A stretch of 51,068 nt of DNA from Planctomycetota bacterium (GTDB taxonomy: Bacteria; Planctomycetota; SZUA-567; JAFGGJ01), in contig JAFGGJ010000001.1 in the NCBI GenBank assembly GCA_016930595.1, forward strand, positions 1 to 51,068, given 5' to 3'. The first letter of the stretch is position 1. Every line of letters starts with the position of its first letter. This document shows positions 39,762 to 48,749 of the stretch, piece by piece. The position numbers and the translations under genes were made by a program. Below the pieces are notes generated by a model. It was not told the origin of the DNA, made no database searches, and saw only the letters and a list, made by a program, of their open reading frames with translations.

Positions 39762-40985
39762 CTAAGCCTCGCTCACATCCGGCAGGTCGCAGGGCGCCGG
39801 CCAGCATTCGGTAGGGACGACGGTGAAGGTGCGCGTGGGAGCAAGAGAGCGGAGTTCCGCTGCGGTCCTCCTGGCCACTCCTGCAAGCAGGCCGACGAGA
39901 GCGAAAGTGCTGACAAGGTTGGAGCCGCCGTAGCTGAGGAAGGGAAGCGCCATGCCCTTGGTGGGAAGCGCCCCGGTAACGACGCCGATATTGACGGCGG
40001 CCTGAACGCTGACAAGGAGGGTGGCGCCCAGAGCGAGGAGGTGGCCCACGGTATCACGCGCCCAGAAGGTTATGCGGAGACCCTGGTAGGCAATGACGAC
40101 AAAAGCAAAAATGACGAGAAGGACGCCCACGAAGCCGAGTTCTTCGCCCAGGACGGCCAGGATGAAGTCGGTGTGCGGCTCGGGGAGAAAGAACATCTTC
40201 TGGACGGATTCGCCCAGACCGACGCCGAAAAGGCCGCCCCTGCCGAGAGCGATCATACTCTGCATCGCCTGGTAGCCCTTGCCGGTAGCTTCGGCTGCCG
40301 GGTTCAGGTACGCCTGCACCCTGGCCATTATGTAGCCGAAGCGCGTGGCCACGACGAAAAGGAAGGGAGGCACGGCAAGGGCCGTCATGAGGAAGACGTG
40401 GGAGATGCGCGAGCCCGCGGCGAAAACCAGGCTGCCGCCGACCACCGCCCAGAGGAGCGCCATGCCGATGTCGGGCTCGGCGGCGATAAGCACGAAACCC
40501 GCTCCGACAAAAACAACAGCCGGCAGGAATCCTCGCCAGAAAGAGGTTATCTTGTCCTTTCTGGTGGACAGAAACCCCGCTAGGAAGACGACCATGCCGA
40601 CCCTGGCGAATTCAGACGCCTGTATGCCGATGGTCCCCAGGCGGAACCATCTGCGGGCGCCGTTTATCCTGGAGCCCACCCCGGGCATGAGGACGGCCGC
40701 AAGCAGGAGAAGCGTGCAGAACATCACCGGGTACCTGAGGCGCACCCACACGCGGTAGTCGACCATCCAGAAGAAGAGCGCCGCTACGGCGGCCGCGGCA
40801 AGCCAGGTCATCTGTCTGAAAAGATAGTAGTTTCCGGCGGCATCCGACACCCGCGCCCAGGAAGCCGAGTAAACCATGATGAGGCCCAGAACGGCCAGCA
40901 GGCCGACGGCGGCGAGGAGAACGTTCCTTGCGGAGCGCAGATCCTTCACGACTTCGGCAGCAGACATGTAATCGGCCTGTATCAC
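39762..40985 (-). CDS. ftsW: Lipid II polymerase FtsW (SEDS family)
   Basis: A 407-residue polytopic SEDS glycosyltransferase for septal peptidoglycan. About ten hydrophobic helices and the conserved GARRWFRLGTIGIQASEFARV, AEPDIGMAL, GRGGLFGVGLGESVQKMFFLPEPHTDFI and PFLSYGGSNL segments are visible. FtsW is preferred over RodA because of the dcw context and the adjacent FtsI. The start is read as GTG at 40985 beside the mraY stop; an ATG six codons later is equally possible. murD, which usually precedes ftsW, is absent. Confidence 0.93.
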   Translation of the reverse strand: MIQADYMSAAEVVKDLRSARNVLLAAVGLLAVLGLIMVYSASWARVSDAAGNYYLFRQMTWLAAAAVAALFFWMVDYRVWVRLRYPVMFCTLLLLAAVLMPGVGSRINGARRWFRLGTIGIQASEFARVGMVVFLAGFLSTRKDKITSFWRGFLPAVVFVGAGFVLIAAEPDIGMALLWAVVGGSLVFAAGSRISHVFLMTALAVPPFLFVVATRFGYIMARVQAYLNPAAEATGKGYQAMQSMIALGRGGLFGVGLGESVQKMFFLPEPHTDFILAVLGEELGFVGVLLVIFAFVVIAYQGLRITFWARDTVGHLLALGATLLVSVQAAVNIGVVTGALPTKGMALPFLSYGGSNLVSTFALVGLLAGVARRTAAELRSLAPTRTFTVVPTECWPAPCDLPDVSEA

Positions 40986-40986
40986 G

Positions 40987-42090
40987 TCACCTGACTTTCA
41001 GCAGCGAGATGCTGACAATCGCGGCGAGAACACCCACGAGCCACAGGCGGACGACTATCCTGGATTCGGGCCATCCCCTGCGTTCCAGATGGTGATGGAA
41101 GGGAGCCACCAGGAATACCCGCCTGCCCCAGAGCCGGAAGGAGAGTATCTGGATGAGCACGCTGACGGCTTCGAATACAAAGACGGAGGCGGTCACGACA
41201 AGCAGGAGTTCGAACTTGGCGGCGAGACCTATGTATCCGCAGAGAGCGCCGAGGCTGAGACTGCCCGTATCGCCCATGAATACCTGCGCCGGATGAGCAT
41301 TGTACCACAGGAAACCCAGAAGAGCGCCCGCCGCACCGGCCCCGAGAACGGTGAGTTCGCCGGCTTGCGGGACACAGGGGATCTGCAGGTACTGCGACAG
41401 TCCGCTGTGCCCGGCGAGGTAAGCCAGGACGGCGGCCGTGACCATGACTTCGAGAAGCAGGCCGCCGGCAAGGCCATCGAGGCCGTCGGCAAGGTTGACG
41501 GAATTGGAGTACGCGACGAGGACAAGCATTCCCCAGAGGACAAAGAAGAATCCCAGGGAGGGGAGGAAGATGTCGGGCTTGATCAACGGGAAAGACAGGG
41601 CGTCGCCGGCAGGACCGCTTTCGAGCATGACAACAAAACCTCCGGCAGCACCCAGCAGAACCTGGCCCAGGAGCTTGGCCCTGATGGACAGCCCGCGCAC
41701 CCCGGCATACCTGAGCTTGCGGAAATCGTCCAGGAAGCCCAGAAGGCCGAAGCCGAGGAAAAGAAACAGCCCGTAGAAAGCCAGGTTGTTGTCTATTCTC
41801 GTCCACATGACGCCGCTCATGAAAATGGCGACCACCAGCACGGCGCCGCCCATCGTGGGGACGCCTTTCTTGGATGCGTGCGTTTCACGGAGAAAATCGC
41901 TGTCGCTCTTGCTGGTGTCTTCCGTAAAGCCCCTGTTGCGCATGAACCTGATGAAGAGGGGCATGAGCACCATCACGAGGATGAAACCCGTGACGGCGGC
42001 CATAGCGGACCTGAAAGTGATGTATTTGAAAACATGCAGGACCGTGAGGTAGGAGTTGGGTCTTGCCAGGTAGTGCAGCGTGAAAAACAT
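40987..42090 (-). CDS. mraY: Phospho-N-acetylmuramoyl-pentapeptide transferase
   Basis: A 367-residue integral membrane enzyme that forms lipid I from UDP-MurNAc-pentapeptide and undecaprenyl phosphate. Catalytic and binding motifs are visible: KKGVPTMGGAV, the aspartate pair in GFLDDFRKL, NSVNLADGLDGLAGG, VFMGDTGSLSLG and the histidine loop APFHHHLERRGWPE. Length and about ten helices fit the family. It lies 17 bases after murF. Confidence 0.96.
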   Translation of the reverse strand: MFFTLHYLARPNSYLTVLHVFKYITFRSAMAAVTGFILVMVLMPLFIRFMRNRGFTEDTSKSDSDFLRETHASKKGVPTMGGAVLVVAIFMSGVMWTRIDNNLAFYGLFLFLGFGLLGFLDDFRKLRYAGVRGLSIRAKLLGQVLLGAAGGFVVMLESGPAGDALSFPLIKPDIFLPSLGFFFVLWGMLVLVAYSNSVNLADGLDGLAGGLLLEVMVTAAVLAYLAGHSGLSQYLQIPCVPQAGELTVLGAGAAGALLGFLWYNAHPAQVFMGDTGSLSLGALCGYIGLAAKFELLLVVTASVFVFEAVSVLIQILSFRLWGRRVFLVAPFHHHLERRGWPESRIVVRLWLVGVLAAIVSISLLKVR

Positions 42091-42107
42091 CGCGGCGCCA
42101 ATCCAAA

Positions 42108-43469
42108 CTATCCGGGGAAGGCCGCCCGGACTGCTTCAACCACGGTCTCAAGGCCGACACTGTGCGAGCCTTTGACCAGTACCGCTGCGCGCCCTTCGAG
42201 GGCCTGCAGAAACGGCAGGAGTGCATCCGCCGCCGCGGGGGCCGCGGAGAACACCTCCCCTGCTCCGGACGCGCCGTAGCCCTCGAGATATTTATCGGCC
42301 ATTTCGCCAACGGCAAAGAGGACGGAAACACCGCTTTTTGCAGCTCGCCCACCGACGGCAAGGTGTTCGCCGGCGGCGGTGGGGCCGAGTTCGCGCATGG
42401 CGCCCAGCACGGCGACGGTGCGGTCCACCGGCAGGAGGGCGAGACCGTCCAGCGCAGCCGCCATGGAAACGGGATTGGCGTTGTAAGCGTCATCGACAAG
42501 AATAATCCGCCCCTCGTCGACGCGGACGACGTTCCACCTGCCGTCCAGCGGGGTGAAGCGCCGGAGCCGATCGACAAGCAGCCCGGCGTCATCGCCCGCC
42601 AGGGAGCCGGCAATTCCCCAGGCGAGGGTAAGCGAGTCAAGCTGGCCGACCGGACAGACCGAGACATGAGTTTCTCCCGCCGGCGTGGAAACGACCGTCA
42701 TGCCGTCCCGGTCCATCCCCGCCAAAGCCAGTCCCGGGGGGCCCGTCCTGCGGATGGAGAGCTTCCGCCGGGAGTACCGCTCGACGGCTCGACCCAGAAC
42801 CGGATCGGCATCCCCCGACAGAAAGACCTGCCCGCCATCCCGCACATGTCTGCACAGAAGAGCTTTTTCGTCGGCGATCCGGCTGATATCGCCGAAACCT
42901 TCGAGATGCACGGGGCCGACGCCTGTGAAGACGGCGACGTCCGGGCGGAGGATCGCCGCGAGGGGGGCCATCTCACCGGGATGGTTCACGCCTGCTTCCG
43001 CCACCAGCCAGTCGATTCCGTCAGGGGCGTTCAGAACGGAAAGCGGGACGCCGATTAGATTGTTGTAGCTGGCAGGCGACGCCCAGGCGCCGTCGCCGAG
43101 GAAAAGCGCCAGGGAGCGTTTCACCGTCGTCTTGCCGAACGAACCGGTAACGCATATCACCCGGCAGGAGAGAGAATCCCTGTGGCCGGAGGCGAGATCG
43201 GCCAGGGCGCGGAAGGTATCGGGCACAACAAGCGCCGGGACACCGGCAGGAAGCGCTTCACCGCGTGATACAACGACGCCGGTGGCGCCCTGTGCAGCCG
43301 CCAGCGGGGTAAAGTCATGGCCGTCAAAGTTTTCCCCCCGAAGGGCGAAGAAGAGTCCGCCGGAGAGGGGCTGCCGGGTATCGGTGTAAACCCCGGTGAA
43401 AGAAGCATCCGGTCCGGACAAGACACCGTGCAGCAGCCGCGCGGCGGAAGACAGGCACGTCTTAATCAT
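42108..43469 (-). CDS. murF: UDP-N-acetylmuramoyl-tripeptide--D-alanyl-D-alanine ligase
   Basis: A 453-residue Mur ligase that adds D-Ala-D-Ala. Visible motifs: the N-terminal YTDTRQPLSGGLFFALRGENFDGHDF, the ATP loop CVTGSFGKTTVKRSL, EAGVNHPGEMAPLAAILRPD and DAYNANPVSM. ATG at 43469 overlaps the murE stop by eight bases. A longer in-frame start overlaps murE without similarity and is rejected. Confidence 0.95.
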   Translation of the reverse strand: MIKTCLSSAARLLHGVLSGPDASFTGVYTDTRQPLSGGLFFALRGENFDGHDFTPLAAAQGATGVVVSRGEALPAGVPALVVPDTFRALADLASGHRDSLSCRVICVTGSFGKTTVKRSLALFLGDGAWASPASYNNLIGVPLSVLNAPDGIDWLVAEAGVNHPGEMAPLAAILRPDVAVFTGVGPVHLEGFGDISRIADEKALLCRHVRDGGQVFLSGDADPVLGRAVERYSRRKLSIRRTGPPGLALAGMDRDGMTVVSTPAGETHVSVCPVGQLDSLTLAWGIAGSLAGDDAGLLVDRLRRFTPLDGRWNVVRVDEGRIILVDDAYNANPVSMAAALDGLALLPVDRTVAVLGAMRELGPTAAGEHLAVGGRAAKSGVSVLFAVGEMADKYLEGYGASGAGEVFSAAPAAADALLPFLQALEGRAAVLVKGSHSVGLETVVEAVRAAFPG

Positions 43470-44997
43470 CGGGGCTGGCTCCGAGACCCTCGCTGCGAAG
43501 GATTTCTGCGGCGACGGCGGCGTCGTCGAACGGAAGGCGCCGGTCGCCGACGATCTGGTAGTCTTCGTGGCCCTTGCCTGCGATAAGAACAGTATCACCG
43601 GGGGCGGCGCCAAGGAGCGCCTGGCGTATCGCAAGCTTCCTGTCCTGTTCCACGATCACGGCAGAGCCCGCGGGCACGCCTTCGAGAATCTGCCGGATGA
43701 TGAACTCGGGGCGTTCGGACCTGGGATTGTCGCTGGTGACGACAAGCACGTCCGCAATACGCGCGGCAAGAGCGCCCATCTGGGGCCTCTTGCCCGGATC
43801 CCGGTCGCCGCCGCAGCCGAAAACAGCAAAAAGCCTGCCGTCCGTTATGCCGCGCAGCGCAAGAAGCGCCTTTTCGAGGCCGTCGGGTGTATGAGCATAG
43901 TCGACGACGACGAGAAACGGCTGGCCGGCGTCAATGCGCTGCATCCTGCCCGGCACGCTTACGCCCCGGCCCAACGCGGATATTATGACGTCGGGACCGA
44001 CGCCCAGCGCGATGCCGACGGCGGCGGCGGAGACCGCGTTAAGGGCGTTGAAGCGGCCGATAAGCGGCAGGAAAACTTCAAACCCGGGCCCGTCCGAATC
44101 CGAAACCTGCAGCCCGGCCCCAGCCGAACTCTCTTCCGCAACCACTCCTCTGAGAAACCTGTCGGCTTTCGAAGCGGCCGCCTGGACGGCGTCACCCGCA
44201 GCAAGGGTAACCGCAACCTTCATGCATGAAGAGGCCGAAAGAACGTCTTCAGCGTGGGGATCGTCCACGTTCACCACAGCAAAACTGTCAGGGCCAAGCG
44301 CCCGGAAAAGCCTGAGTTTCGCTTCCAGGTAGCGGTCCATGCTGCCGTGATAGTCGAGATGGTCCCTGGTCAGGTTGGTGAACACGGCCCCGTCAAAGCG
44401 GATGCCTTCAGCCCTGCCCATGTCAAGCCCCTGGCTGGAGACTTCCATAACGGCGGCGGACATCCCCCGCCTGTGCATCGTGGCCAGAAACCTGTAGACT
44501 TCGACGGCCTGGGGCGTAGTTAACGGGGCTTTGATACCGTTGGACGTACCCGGCCCCAGTACATACCTGACGGTACCCAGCATGCCCGCCGGTATACCGG
44601 CTTCATCAAGAACCGCCCTGGTAAGAAAAGCAGTGCTGGTCTTGCCGTTGGTACCGGTGATTCCTATGCACGTAAGCGCCTCGGCGTGGTCGCGATACAG
44701 CTTCAGCGCGGTTTCGAAGGCACATGATGCCGCGTCCCTGACAAAAACCCATGGGGCGTCGGACGGCACACCGTCCGGCAGCGGAAGACCCGCTTCAGCC
44801 AGCAGAACAGCGGCCCCCCTGTCCAAGGCCTGGGCGGCGAACCTGCGCCCGTCAAAATTGCTGCCGACAAGGGCGGCGAAAACATCTCCCGGCTCAACCA
44901 ACCGCGAATCCGTGGTTATGCCGGTGACTTCGGTATCCGGTGCGGCGCCCGAACCAGGCGGAGAGTTTGCAAAGAGTTCCCGGACTGTAACCGCCAT
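43462..44997 (-). CDS. murE: UDP-N-acetylmuramoyl-tripeptide synthetase, meso-diaminopimelate type
   Basis: A 511-residue Mur ligase that adds the third residue of the peptide stem. The ATP loop is GITGTNGKTSTAFLTR, and VMEVSSQGLDMGR plus FTNLTRDHLDYHGSMDRYLEAK are characteristic. The specificity loop reads D423-N-P-R (SDNPRSERPEF), the form that selects meso-diaminopimelate over lysine, so the cell wall is predicted to be DAP-type. Length fits the family. It starts 52 bases after ftsI. Confidence 0.96.
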   Translation of the reverse strand: MAVTVRELFANSPPGSGAAPDTEVTGITTDSRLVEPGDVFAALVGSNFDGRRFAAQALDRGAAVLLAEAGLPLPDGVPSDAPWVFVRDAASCAFETALKLYRDHAEALTCIGITGTNGKTSTAFLTRAVLDEAGIPAGMLGTVRYVLGPGTSNGIKAPLTTPQAVEVYRFLATMHRRGMSAAVMEVSSQGLDMGRAEGIRFDGAVFTNLTRDHLDYHGSMDRYLEAKLRLFRALGPDSFAVVNVDDPHAEDVLSASSCMKVAVTLAAGDAVQAAASKADRFLRGVVAEESSAGAGLQVSDSDGPGFEVFLPLIGRFNALNAVSAAAVGIALGVGPDVIISALGRGVSVPGRMQRIDAGQPFLVVVDYAHTPDGLEKALLALRGITDGRLFAVFGCGGDRDPGKRPQMGALAARIADVLVVTSDNPRSERPEFIIRQILEGVPAGSAVIVEQDRKLAIRQALLGAAPGDTVLIAGKGHEDYQIVGDRRLPFDDAAVAAEILRSEGLGASPDD

Positions 44998-45049
44998 CCC
45001 GTTCGCCTTTCACTGGAACCGCAGACAACGCCGGATTATAAGGGTCTTA

Positions 45050-46789
45050 TCAGGGATGTGAAGCTACAACAGGCGGAGCGGAAGGGAGGACGCCCAGGTC
45101 CAGCATGGCGCTTTCGATGATATTCCTACAGGCGGGTGCGGCGACGGTGCCGCCGTAATGGCTTTTCCCGGGCTCGTCTACCAGGACGGCGCAGACGACT
45201 TTCGGGTTGTCGGCAGGGGCGAATCCGACGAAAACACCCGTGAAGAGGCCATCCACATAGACGCCGTCCCTGGCTTTCTGCGCGGTACCCGTCTTGCCGC
45301 CGACGCGGTAGTCCTTGAGAGCGGCCCGTTTGCCGGTGCCTTCCAGCACGACCCTTTCCATCATGCTGCGCATAACGGCGCTGGTGGAAGCCGAAATGAC
45401 CCGGTGCGCCGGCGGCGGACCCTCCAGTTTCTCTTCGTAAGTTCCTGAAACCCATCTATCTACCAACCGGGGGCTGTTGAGCCACCCGCCGTTGACAATA
45501 GCCGCATACCCAAGTGATAGCTGCAGGGGGGATACAGCTATCTCCTGTCCCATAGGTATGGAAGTCACGGAATATGACGTCCACCGGGTATGCGGCAATA
45601 AGAGTCCGGGGGTCTCGCCTGGAAGGCCGATGCCCGCCGGTCTGCCGAAACCGAAAGCTGAGACCATCTGGTGCATGCCTTCGTATCCGATCTTCTCATG
45701 GATGCGGAGGCCTATTTTCGCCATACCGATGTTGCTGGACTTGATCAGGACCATGCGGGTATTGAGAAAACCGTAAGGATGCGCGTCGTGAAGCAGCCTG
45801 CCGCCGTGGCGCCAGGCGCCATTGCCGCAGTGCCATTCTTCATCGAGGTCCACGAGGCCGAGTTCGACGGCGCCGGCCATAATGAAGGGCTTGAACGAAC
45901 TGCCGGGTTCGAACGCGTCCGTAACGGGGCGGATTCGCATGGAGTCGATCTCGGCCTTGCCCGGTTCGGCGGGTTCGAAAGACGGGACGCACACCAGGGC
46001 CAGCACATCCCCCGTGCGGGCATCCACCACGACGGCGGAAGCCGAGACGGCCTCGAACTGAAGGACGGCTTCGGACACGGCCCTGTGGGCGGATTCCTGC
46101 ACCCTGGAACGCAGTGTCAGGCAAAGATCCTTGCCCGGCATGGAACGCCTGTCCGGGTCGGCTTCGAACCCTCGGACGCGCCCGGCGCCGTCCCGCGTGA
46201 TGACGATGCTGCCGGGGCGCCCGGCAAGCACGGAATCGTATTCGGCTTCAACCCCCGTCAGCCCCTGCCCTTCAAAGCCGACGGCGCCAATGATCGGAGC
46301 AGCGGCCTCACCCAACGGATATACTCTTCGCGTATCTGGCAGCAGGCTGACGCCCGGCATCCGCGCATCTTGGAGACTGTGTCCGATCTCCACGGGAATC
46401 TTGCGCGCCACGGGGACAAAGAGCCCTCCGGCCGAGATCCTGGCCCTGACTCTGGCCGCGTCGAAATCCACGCACCGCGCAAGCTCGGCCAGGACCGAAT
46501 CCACTCCCTGTACTTCAGGGACGTAGATCCAGACGGAATAGGCCGGCACATCCTTGGCAAGCACCACCCCTGTGGCATCGAATATGGTTCCCCTGGTTCC
46601 AGGGACCTGCTCCGCCCTGAGACTCTGCTCCCGTGCCATGCGCGTGTATTCATCGCCTTTCAGCACCTGGATATAGAACGCCCTGCCGACGAGCAGAACG
46701 AGCGCAAGGGAGACGGTGCCGACGGCGACCGTGCTGCGAATACGCATCGTCGGACTTACCGGCGGATACTGGGAACGGGCTTCGGGCAT
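45050..46789 (-). CDS. ftsI: Septal penicillin-binding protein (FtsI/PBP3-like transpeptidase)
   Basis: A 579-residue class B PBP. One N-terminal transmembrane helix (about 18-38) is followed by the pedestal domain and the transpeptidase domain. The active-site motifs appear in order: S297-S-F-K (EPGSSFKPF), S-S-N (KSSNIGMAKIG) and K-T-G (VGGKTGTAQKA). No PASTA domains. ATG at 46789 overlaps the ftsL stop by one base (TGATG). It should work with FtsW in septal wall synthesis. Confidence 0.95.
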   Translation of the reverse strand: MPEARSQYPPVSPTMRIRSTVAVGTVSLALVLLVGRAFYIQVLKGDEYTRMAREQSLRAEQVPGTRGTIFDATGVVLAKDVPAYSVWIYVPEVQGVDSVLAELARCVDFDAARVRARISAGGLFVPVARKIPVEIGHSLQDARMPGVSLLPDTRRVYPLGEAAAPIIGAVGFEGQGLTGVEAEYDSVLAGRPGSIVITRDGAGRVRGFEADPDRRSMPGKDLCLTLRSRVQESAHRAVSEAVLQFEAVSASAVVVDARTGDVLALVCVPSFEPAEPGKAEIDSMRIRPVTDAFEPGSSFKPFIMAGAVELGLVDLDEEWHCGNGAWRHGGRLLHDAHPYGFLNTRMVLIKSSNIGMAKIGLRIHEKIGYEGMHQMVSAFGFGRPAGIGLPGETPGLLLPHTRWTSYSVTSIPMGQEIAVSPLQLSLGYAAIVNGGWLNSPRLVDRWVSGTYEEKLEGPPPAHRVISASTSAVMRSMMERVVLEGTGKRAALKDYRVGGKTGTAQKARDGVYVDGLFTGVFVGFAPADNPKVVCAVLVDEPGKSHYGGTVAAPACRNIIESAMLDLGVLPSAPPVVASHP

Positions 46790-47034
46790 CAACGGACCCT
46801 TCCCGGAGGGACAAGGTGATCCAGGCGCCGGGCGTGTTCGACCAGGGCTTCCGGGGTAAGGATTGTGTCGAGCTTGACTTCCAGGGCGCGTTTTTCCTCG
46901 TCCAGGCGTCTTATTTCCGCTTTAAGCCCACTGGCGTCGTATCCCAGCCTCGTGACGGCATGCTGCGTGTAAACAGCCAGTATAGCTATGACACCGACCA
47001 GAAGCAGGACTGCCGCCCAGCGGGTTATGGACAT
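46789..47034 (-). CDS. ftsL: Cell division protein FtsL-like
   Basis: An 81-residue bitopic protein: one membrane helix (WAAVLLLVGVIAILAVYTQHAV, about 6-27), then a charged heptad-like region (LKAEIRRLDEEKRALEVKLDTI) predicted to be a coiled coil. FtsL sequences diverge strongly, so the call rests on size, topology and position between rsmH and ftsI. ATG at 47034 overlaps the rsmH stop by one base (TGATG); a GTG one codon earlier is also in frame. Confidence 0.8.
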   Translation of the reverse strand: MSITRWAAVLLLVGVIAILAVYTQHAVTRLGYDASGLKAEIRRLDEEKRALEVKLDTILTPEALVEHARRLDHLVPPGRVR

Positions 47035-47924
47035 CACTCTTCCATCCTCTTTACGGCTCTAAGGCGCGCACTGCGGGCGCGCGGGTTCCGGAAAACCTCG
47101 TCGTCCGAAGGAGTTATCGGCTTTTTGACAAGGCGGACGAAATCCCCATCGCCTGCGGACCATTCCCTGAACGCCCGCTTGACTATCCTGTCTTCCAGGG
47201 AATGGAAGGAGATAACCGCCAGCACACCGCCCGGGGCAAGCAGGCTGCGTCCTGCGGCAAGGCCTTTTTCAAGATTCGAGAGTTCGTCGTTGACGGCGAT
47301 GCGGAGTGCCTGGAAGGTTCTCGTGGCCGGATGTATCTGCCAGCGGCCTCTCCTGCGGCCGGAGCGCAGCACGATATCGGCCAGCTTTTCGGCGGTCTCT
47401 ACGGGTCCTCTGGCCCTCGCATTCACGATCGCACGTGCAATGGCCCTGGAACGTCTTTCATCTCCAAAGCGATATATCAGGTCGGCAAGTTCTTTTTCCG
47501 GAAGACGATTAACCAGTTCGGCCGCCGAGACGGACAGCGACCTGGACATACGCATGTCCAGGAGACCGCCCGTCTTGAATGAAAAACCCCGCCCGGGATC
47601 AGACAACTGCATGCTGCTGAGACCCAGGTCGAGCAGGATGCCGTCCACGCCGCCCGAAAATCCCATTTCATCGACCACCGAATCCATTTCGGCGTAACTC
47701 CGCCTGATGAGCCTGACCCGCTCACCGAAAGGCGCCAGTTTTTCAGCGGCCACATCCACGGCGCGATCGTCCCAGTCGAAACCCAGCACAATTCCATCCG
47801 GGGCGGAAGCTTCAAGAATAGCTCGGGAATGCCCGCCGGCGCCCAGCGTGCCGTCGATATAGACGGCGCCCGGCCTGGGGCTGAGCAGGCTTATGACTTC
47901 ATTTATAAGAACAGGAGTATGCAT
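47034..47924 (-). CDS. rsmH: 16S rRNA (cytosine-1402-N4)-methyltransferase
   Basis: A 296-residue SAM-dependent methyltransferase (MraW) for C1402 in the ribosomal P site. Motifs: MHTPVLINEVISLL, YIDGTLGAGGHS (SAM loop), ILLDLGLSSMQLSDPGRGFSF, RTFQALRIAVNDEL, VISFHSLEDRIVKRAF and NPRARSARLRAVKR near the C-terminus. All agree with the family and the usual place after mraZ. Confidence 0.97.
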   Translation of the reverse strand: MHTPVLINEVISLLSPRPGAVYIDGTLGAGGHSRAILEASAPDGIVLGFDWDDRAVDVAAEKLAPFGERVRLIRRSYAEMDSVVDEMGFSGGVDGILLDLGLSSMQLSDPGRGFSFKTGGLLDMRMSRSLSVSAAELVNRLPEKELADLIYRFGDERRSRAIARAIVNARARGPVETAEKLADIVLRSGRRRGRWQIHPATRTFQALRIAVNDELSNLEKGLAAGRSLLAPGGVLAVISFHSLEDRIVKRAFREWSAGDGDFVRLVKKPITPSDDEVFRNPRARSARLRAVKRMEE

Positions 47925-47963
47925 GTATCCCCCCCGGGAAACAACAAGGCGGGCGATCCGGAG

Positions 47964-48149
47964 CTAGACGGCTTTCCTGAGCTGTTCGCAAGCGCTTGCC
48001 ACACAGGATGAGAACCGCTCGTCGCCAACGCCGAGGAGCCGGCCGAGAACACCGCCGAGGTCCTCAGGGCCGGGGTAGCCGGATTTCCGGGTTTCCATAA
48101 CCGAACCTGTAAGCATTTCCGCTTCCTCTCTCCACGCCAAATATTCCAC
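47964..48149 (-). CDS. Small ORF between mraZ and rsmH, unknown
   Basis: An open frame of 61 codons from GTG at 48149 (a TTG two codons earlier is also possible) that nearly fills the 258-base gap between mraZ and rsmH. Its third codon positions are mostly G or C, as in neighbouring genes, and it is on the operon strand. The peptide (VEYLAWREEAEMLTG..., with Gly- and Leu-rich middle) matches nothing I know. The ribosome-binding site is a G-rich run about 12 bases upstream. It could be a real small protein or a chance frame. Confidence 0.4.
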   Translation of the reverse strand: MEYLAWREEAEMLTGSVMETRKSGYPGPEDLGGVLGRLLGVGDERFSSCVASACEQLRKAV

Positions 48150-48182
48150 GGTCAAACCGCCATCTACCCCCCCAGTGGGTAG

Positions 48183-48647
48183 TCAGATAGTATCCAGCGT
48201 ACCGGAAATCAATTTGTTCAGGTCTTCCTTCGTTTCACCGTCCGAACCGGCTTCGTATTCGTTCCAGCAATCCGCCGGCCAGATTTCGATGCGGCTGCCT
48301 GCGCCCACAAAAACAATATCCTTCGCCACGCCTGCGGCTTCACGCATCCACTGGGGAAGAACGACCCTCCCCTGAGGGTCTATGTCCACAGCCTCGATAC
48401 GGCCGTAGAAATCATGCCTGCTGCGCCTGTCGGAGTTAAGCTGGCCGGACATGCGGTGAGCGAGTTCCGCCAGCACGGGGCGCGTAAGGCCGTATATGGG
48501 GGTATCTTCGAGCTTCATGAGATACAACGACAACTGGCCATCGGCGTCGGCAGGAATATTGGAACGCAACCGTGCCGGCACAGCTACCTGTCCTCTGCTG
48601 TTGAGCTTGTGTTTATAGAGGCCGACGAACATTTGCGCTATTTCCAT
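48183..48647 (-). CDS. mraZ: Transcriptional regulator MraZ
   Basis: A 154-residue member of the MraZ/AbrB-fold family, usually the first gene of dcw operons and a repressor of its own promoter. The two SpoVT-AbrB-like repeats are seen: HKLNSRGQVAVPARLR (about 13-28) and DIDPQGRVVLPQWMREAAGVAKDIVFVGAGSRIEIW (about 90-124). Length matches the family (about 143-155). ATG at 48647 is 33 bases downstream of the -10 of the promoter described upstream. Confidence 0.95.
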   Translation of the reverse strand: MEIAQMFVGLYKHKLNSRGQVAVPARLRSNIPADADGQLSLYLMKLEDTPIYGLTRPVLAELAHRMSGQLNSDRRSRHDFYGRIEAVDIDPQGRVVLPQWMREAAGVAKDIVFVGAGSRIEIWPADCWNEYEAGSDGETKEDLNKLISGTLDTI

Positions 48648-48668
48648 CTTTTTCTCACTATTTTACGC

Positions 48669-48680
48669 TATCGGCCGATA
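48669..48680. promoter_or_regulatory. Perfect 12-bp palindrome at the mraZ promoter
   Basis: TATCGGCCGATA is a perfect palindrome that touches the predicted -10 hexamer on its downstream side, where RNA polymerase would start. Such a position suits an operator. It does not look like the repeated TGGGN boxes described for MraZ, so the bound protein is unknown. Chance occurrence of a 12-bp palindrome is not excluded. Confidence 0.35.
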
Positions 48681-48708
48681 ATGTTACAGCAGGATTGATT
48701 CCGGTCAA
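48680..48708 (-). promoter_or_regulatory. Sigma70-like promoter of the dcw cluster
   Basis: On the minus strand TTGACC (48703-48708) and AACATT (48680-48685) are 17 bases apart, just upstream of mraZ. The -10 match is moderate but the spacing and -35 are good. Only weak alternatives exist upstream. Confidence 0.5.
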
Positions 48709-48733
48709 GGATTTTCTGTAAAATGCTTCGGGA

Positions 48734-48749
48734 GGCAGGAATTCATGCC
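48734..48749. repeat. Near-perfect 16-bp palindrome in the mraZ - DksA/TraR spacer
   Basis: GGCAGGAATTCATGCC is symmetrical at 14 of 16 positions. It lies between the end of the zinc-finger gene and the dcw promoter, upstream of the predicted -35. It could be an operator or chance. Confidence 0.25.
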
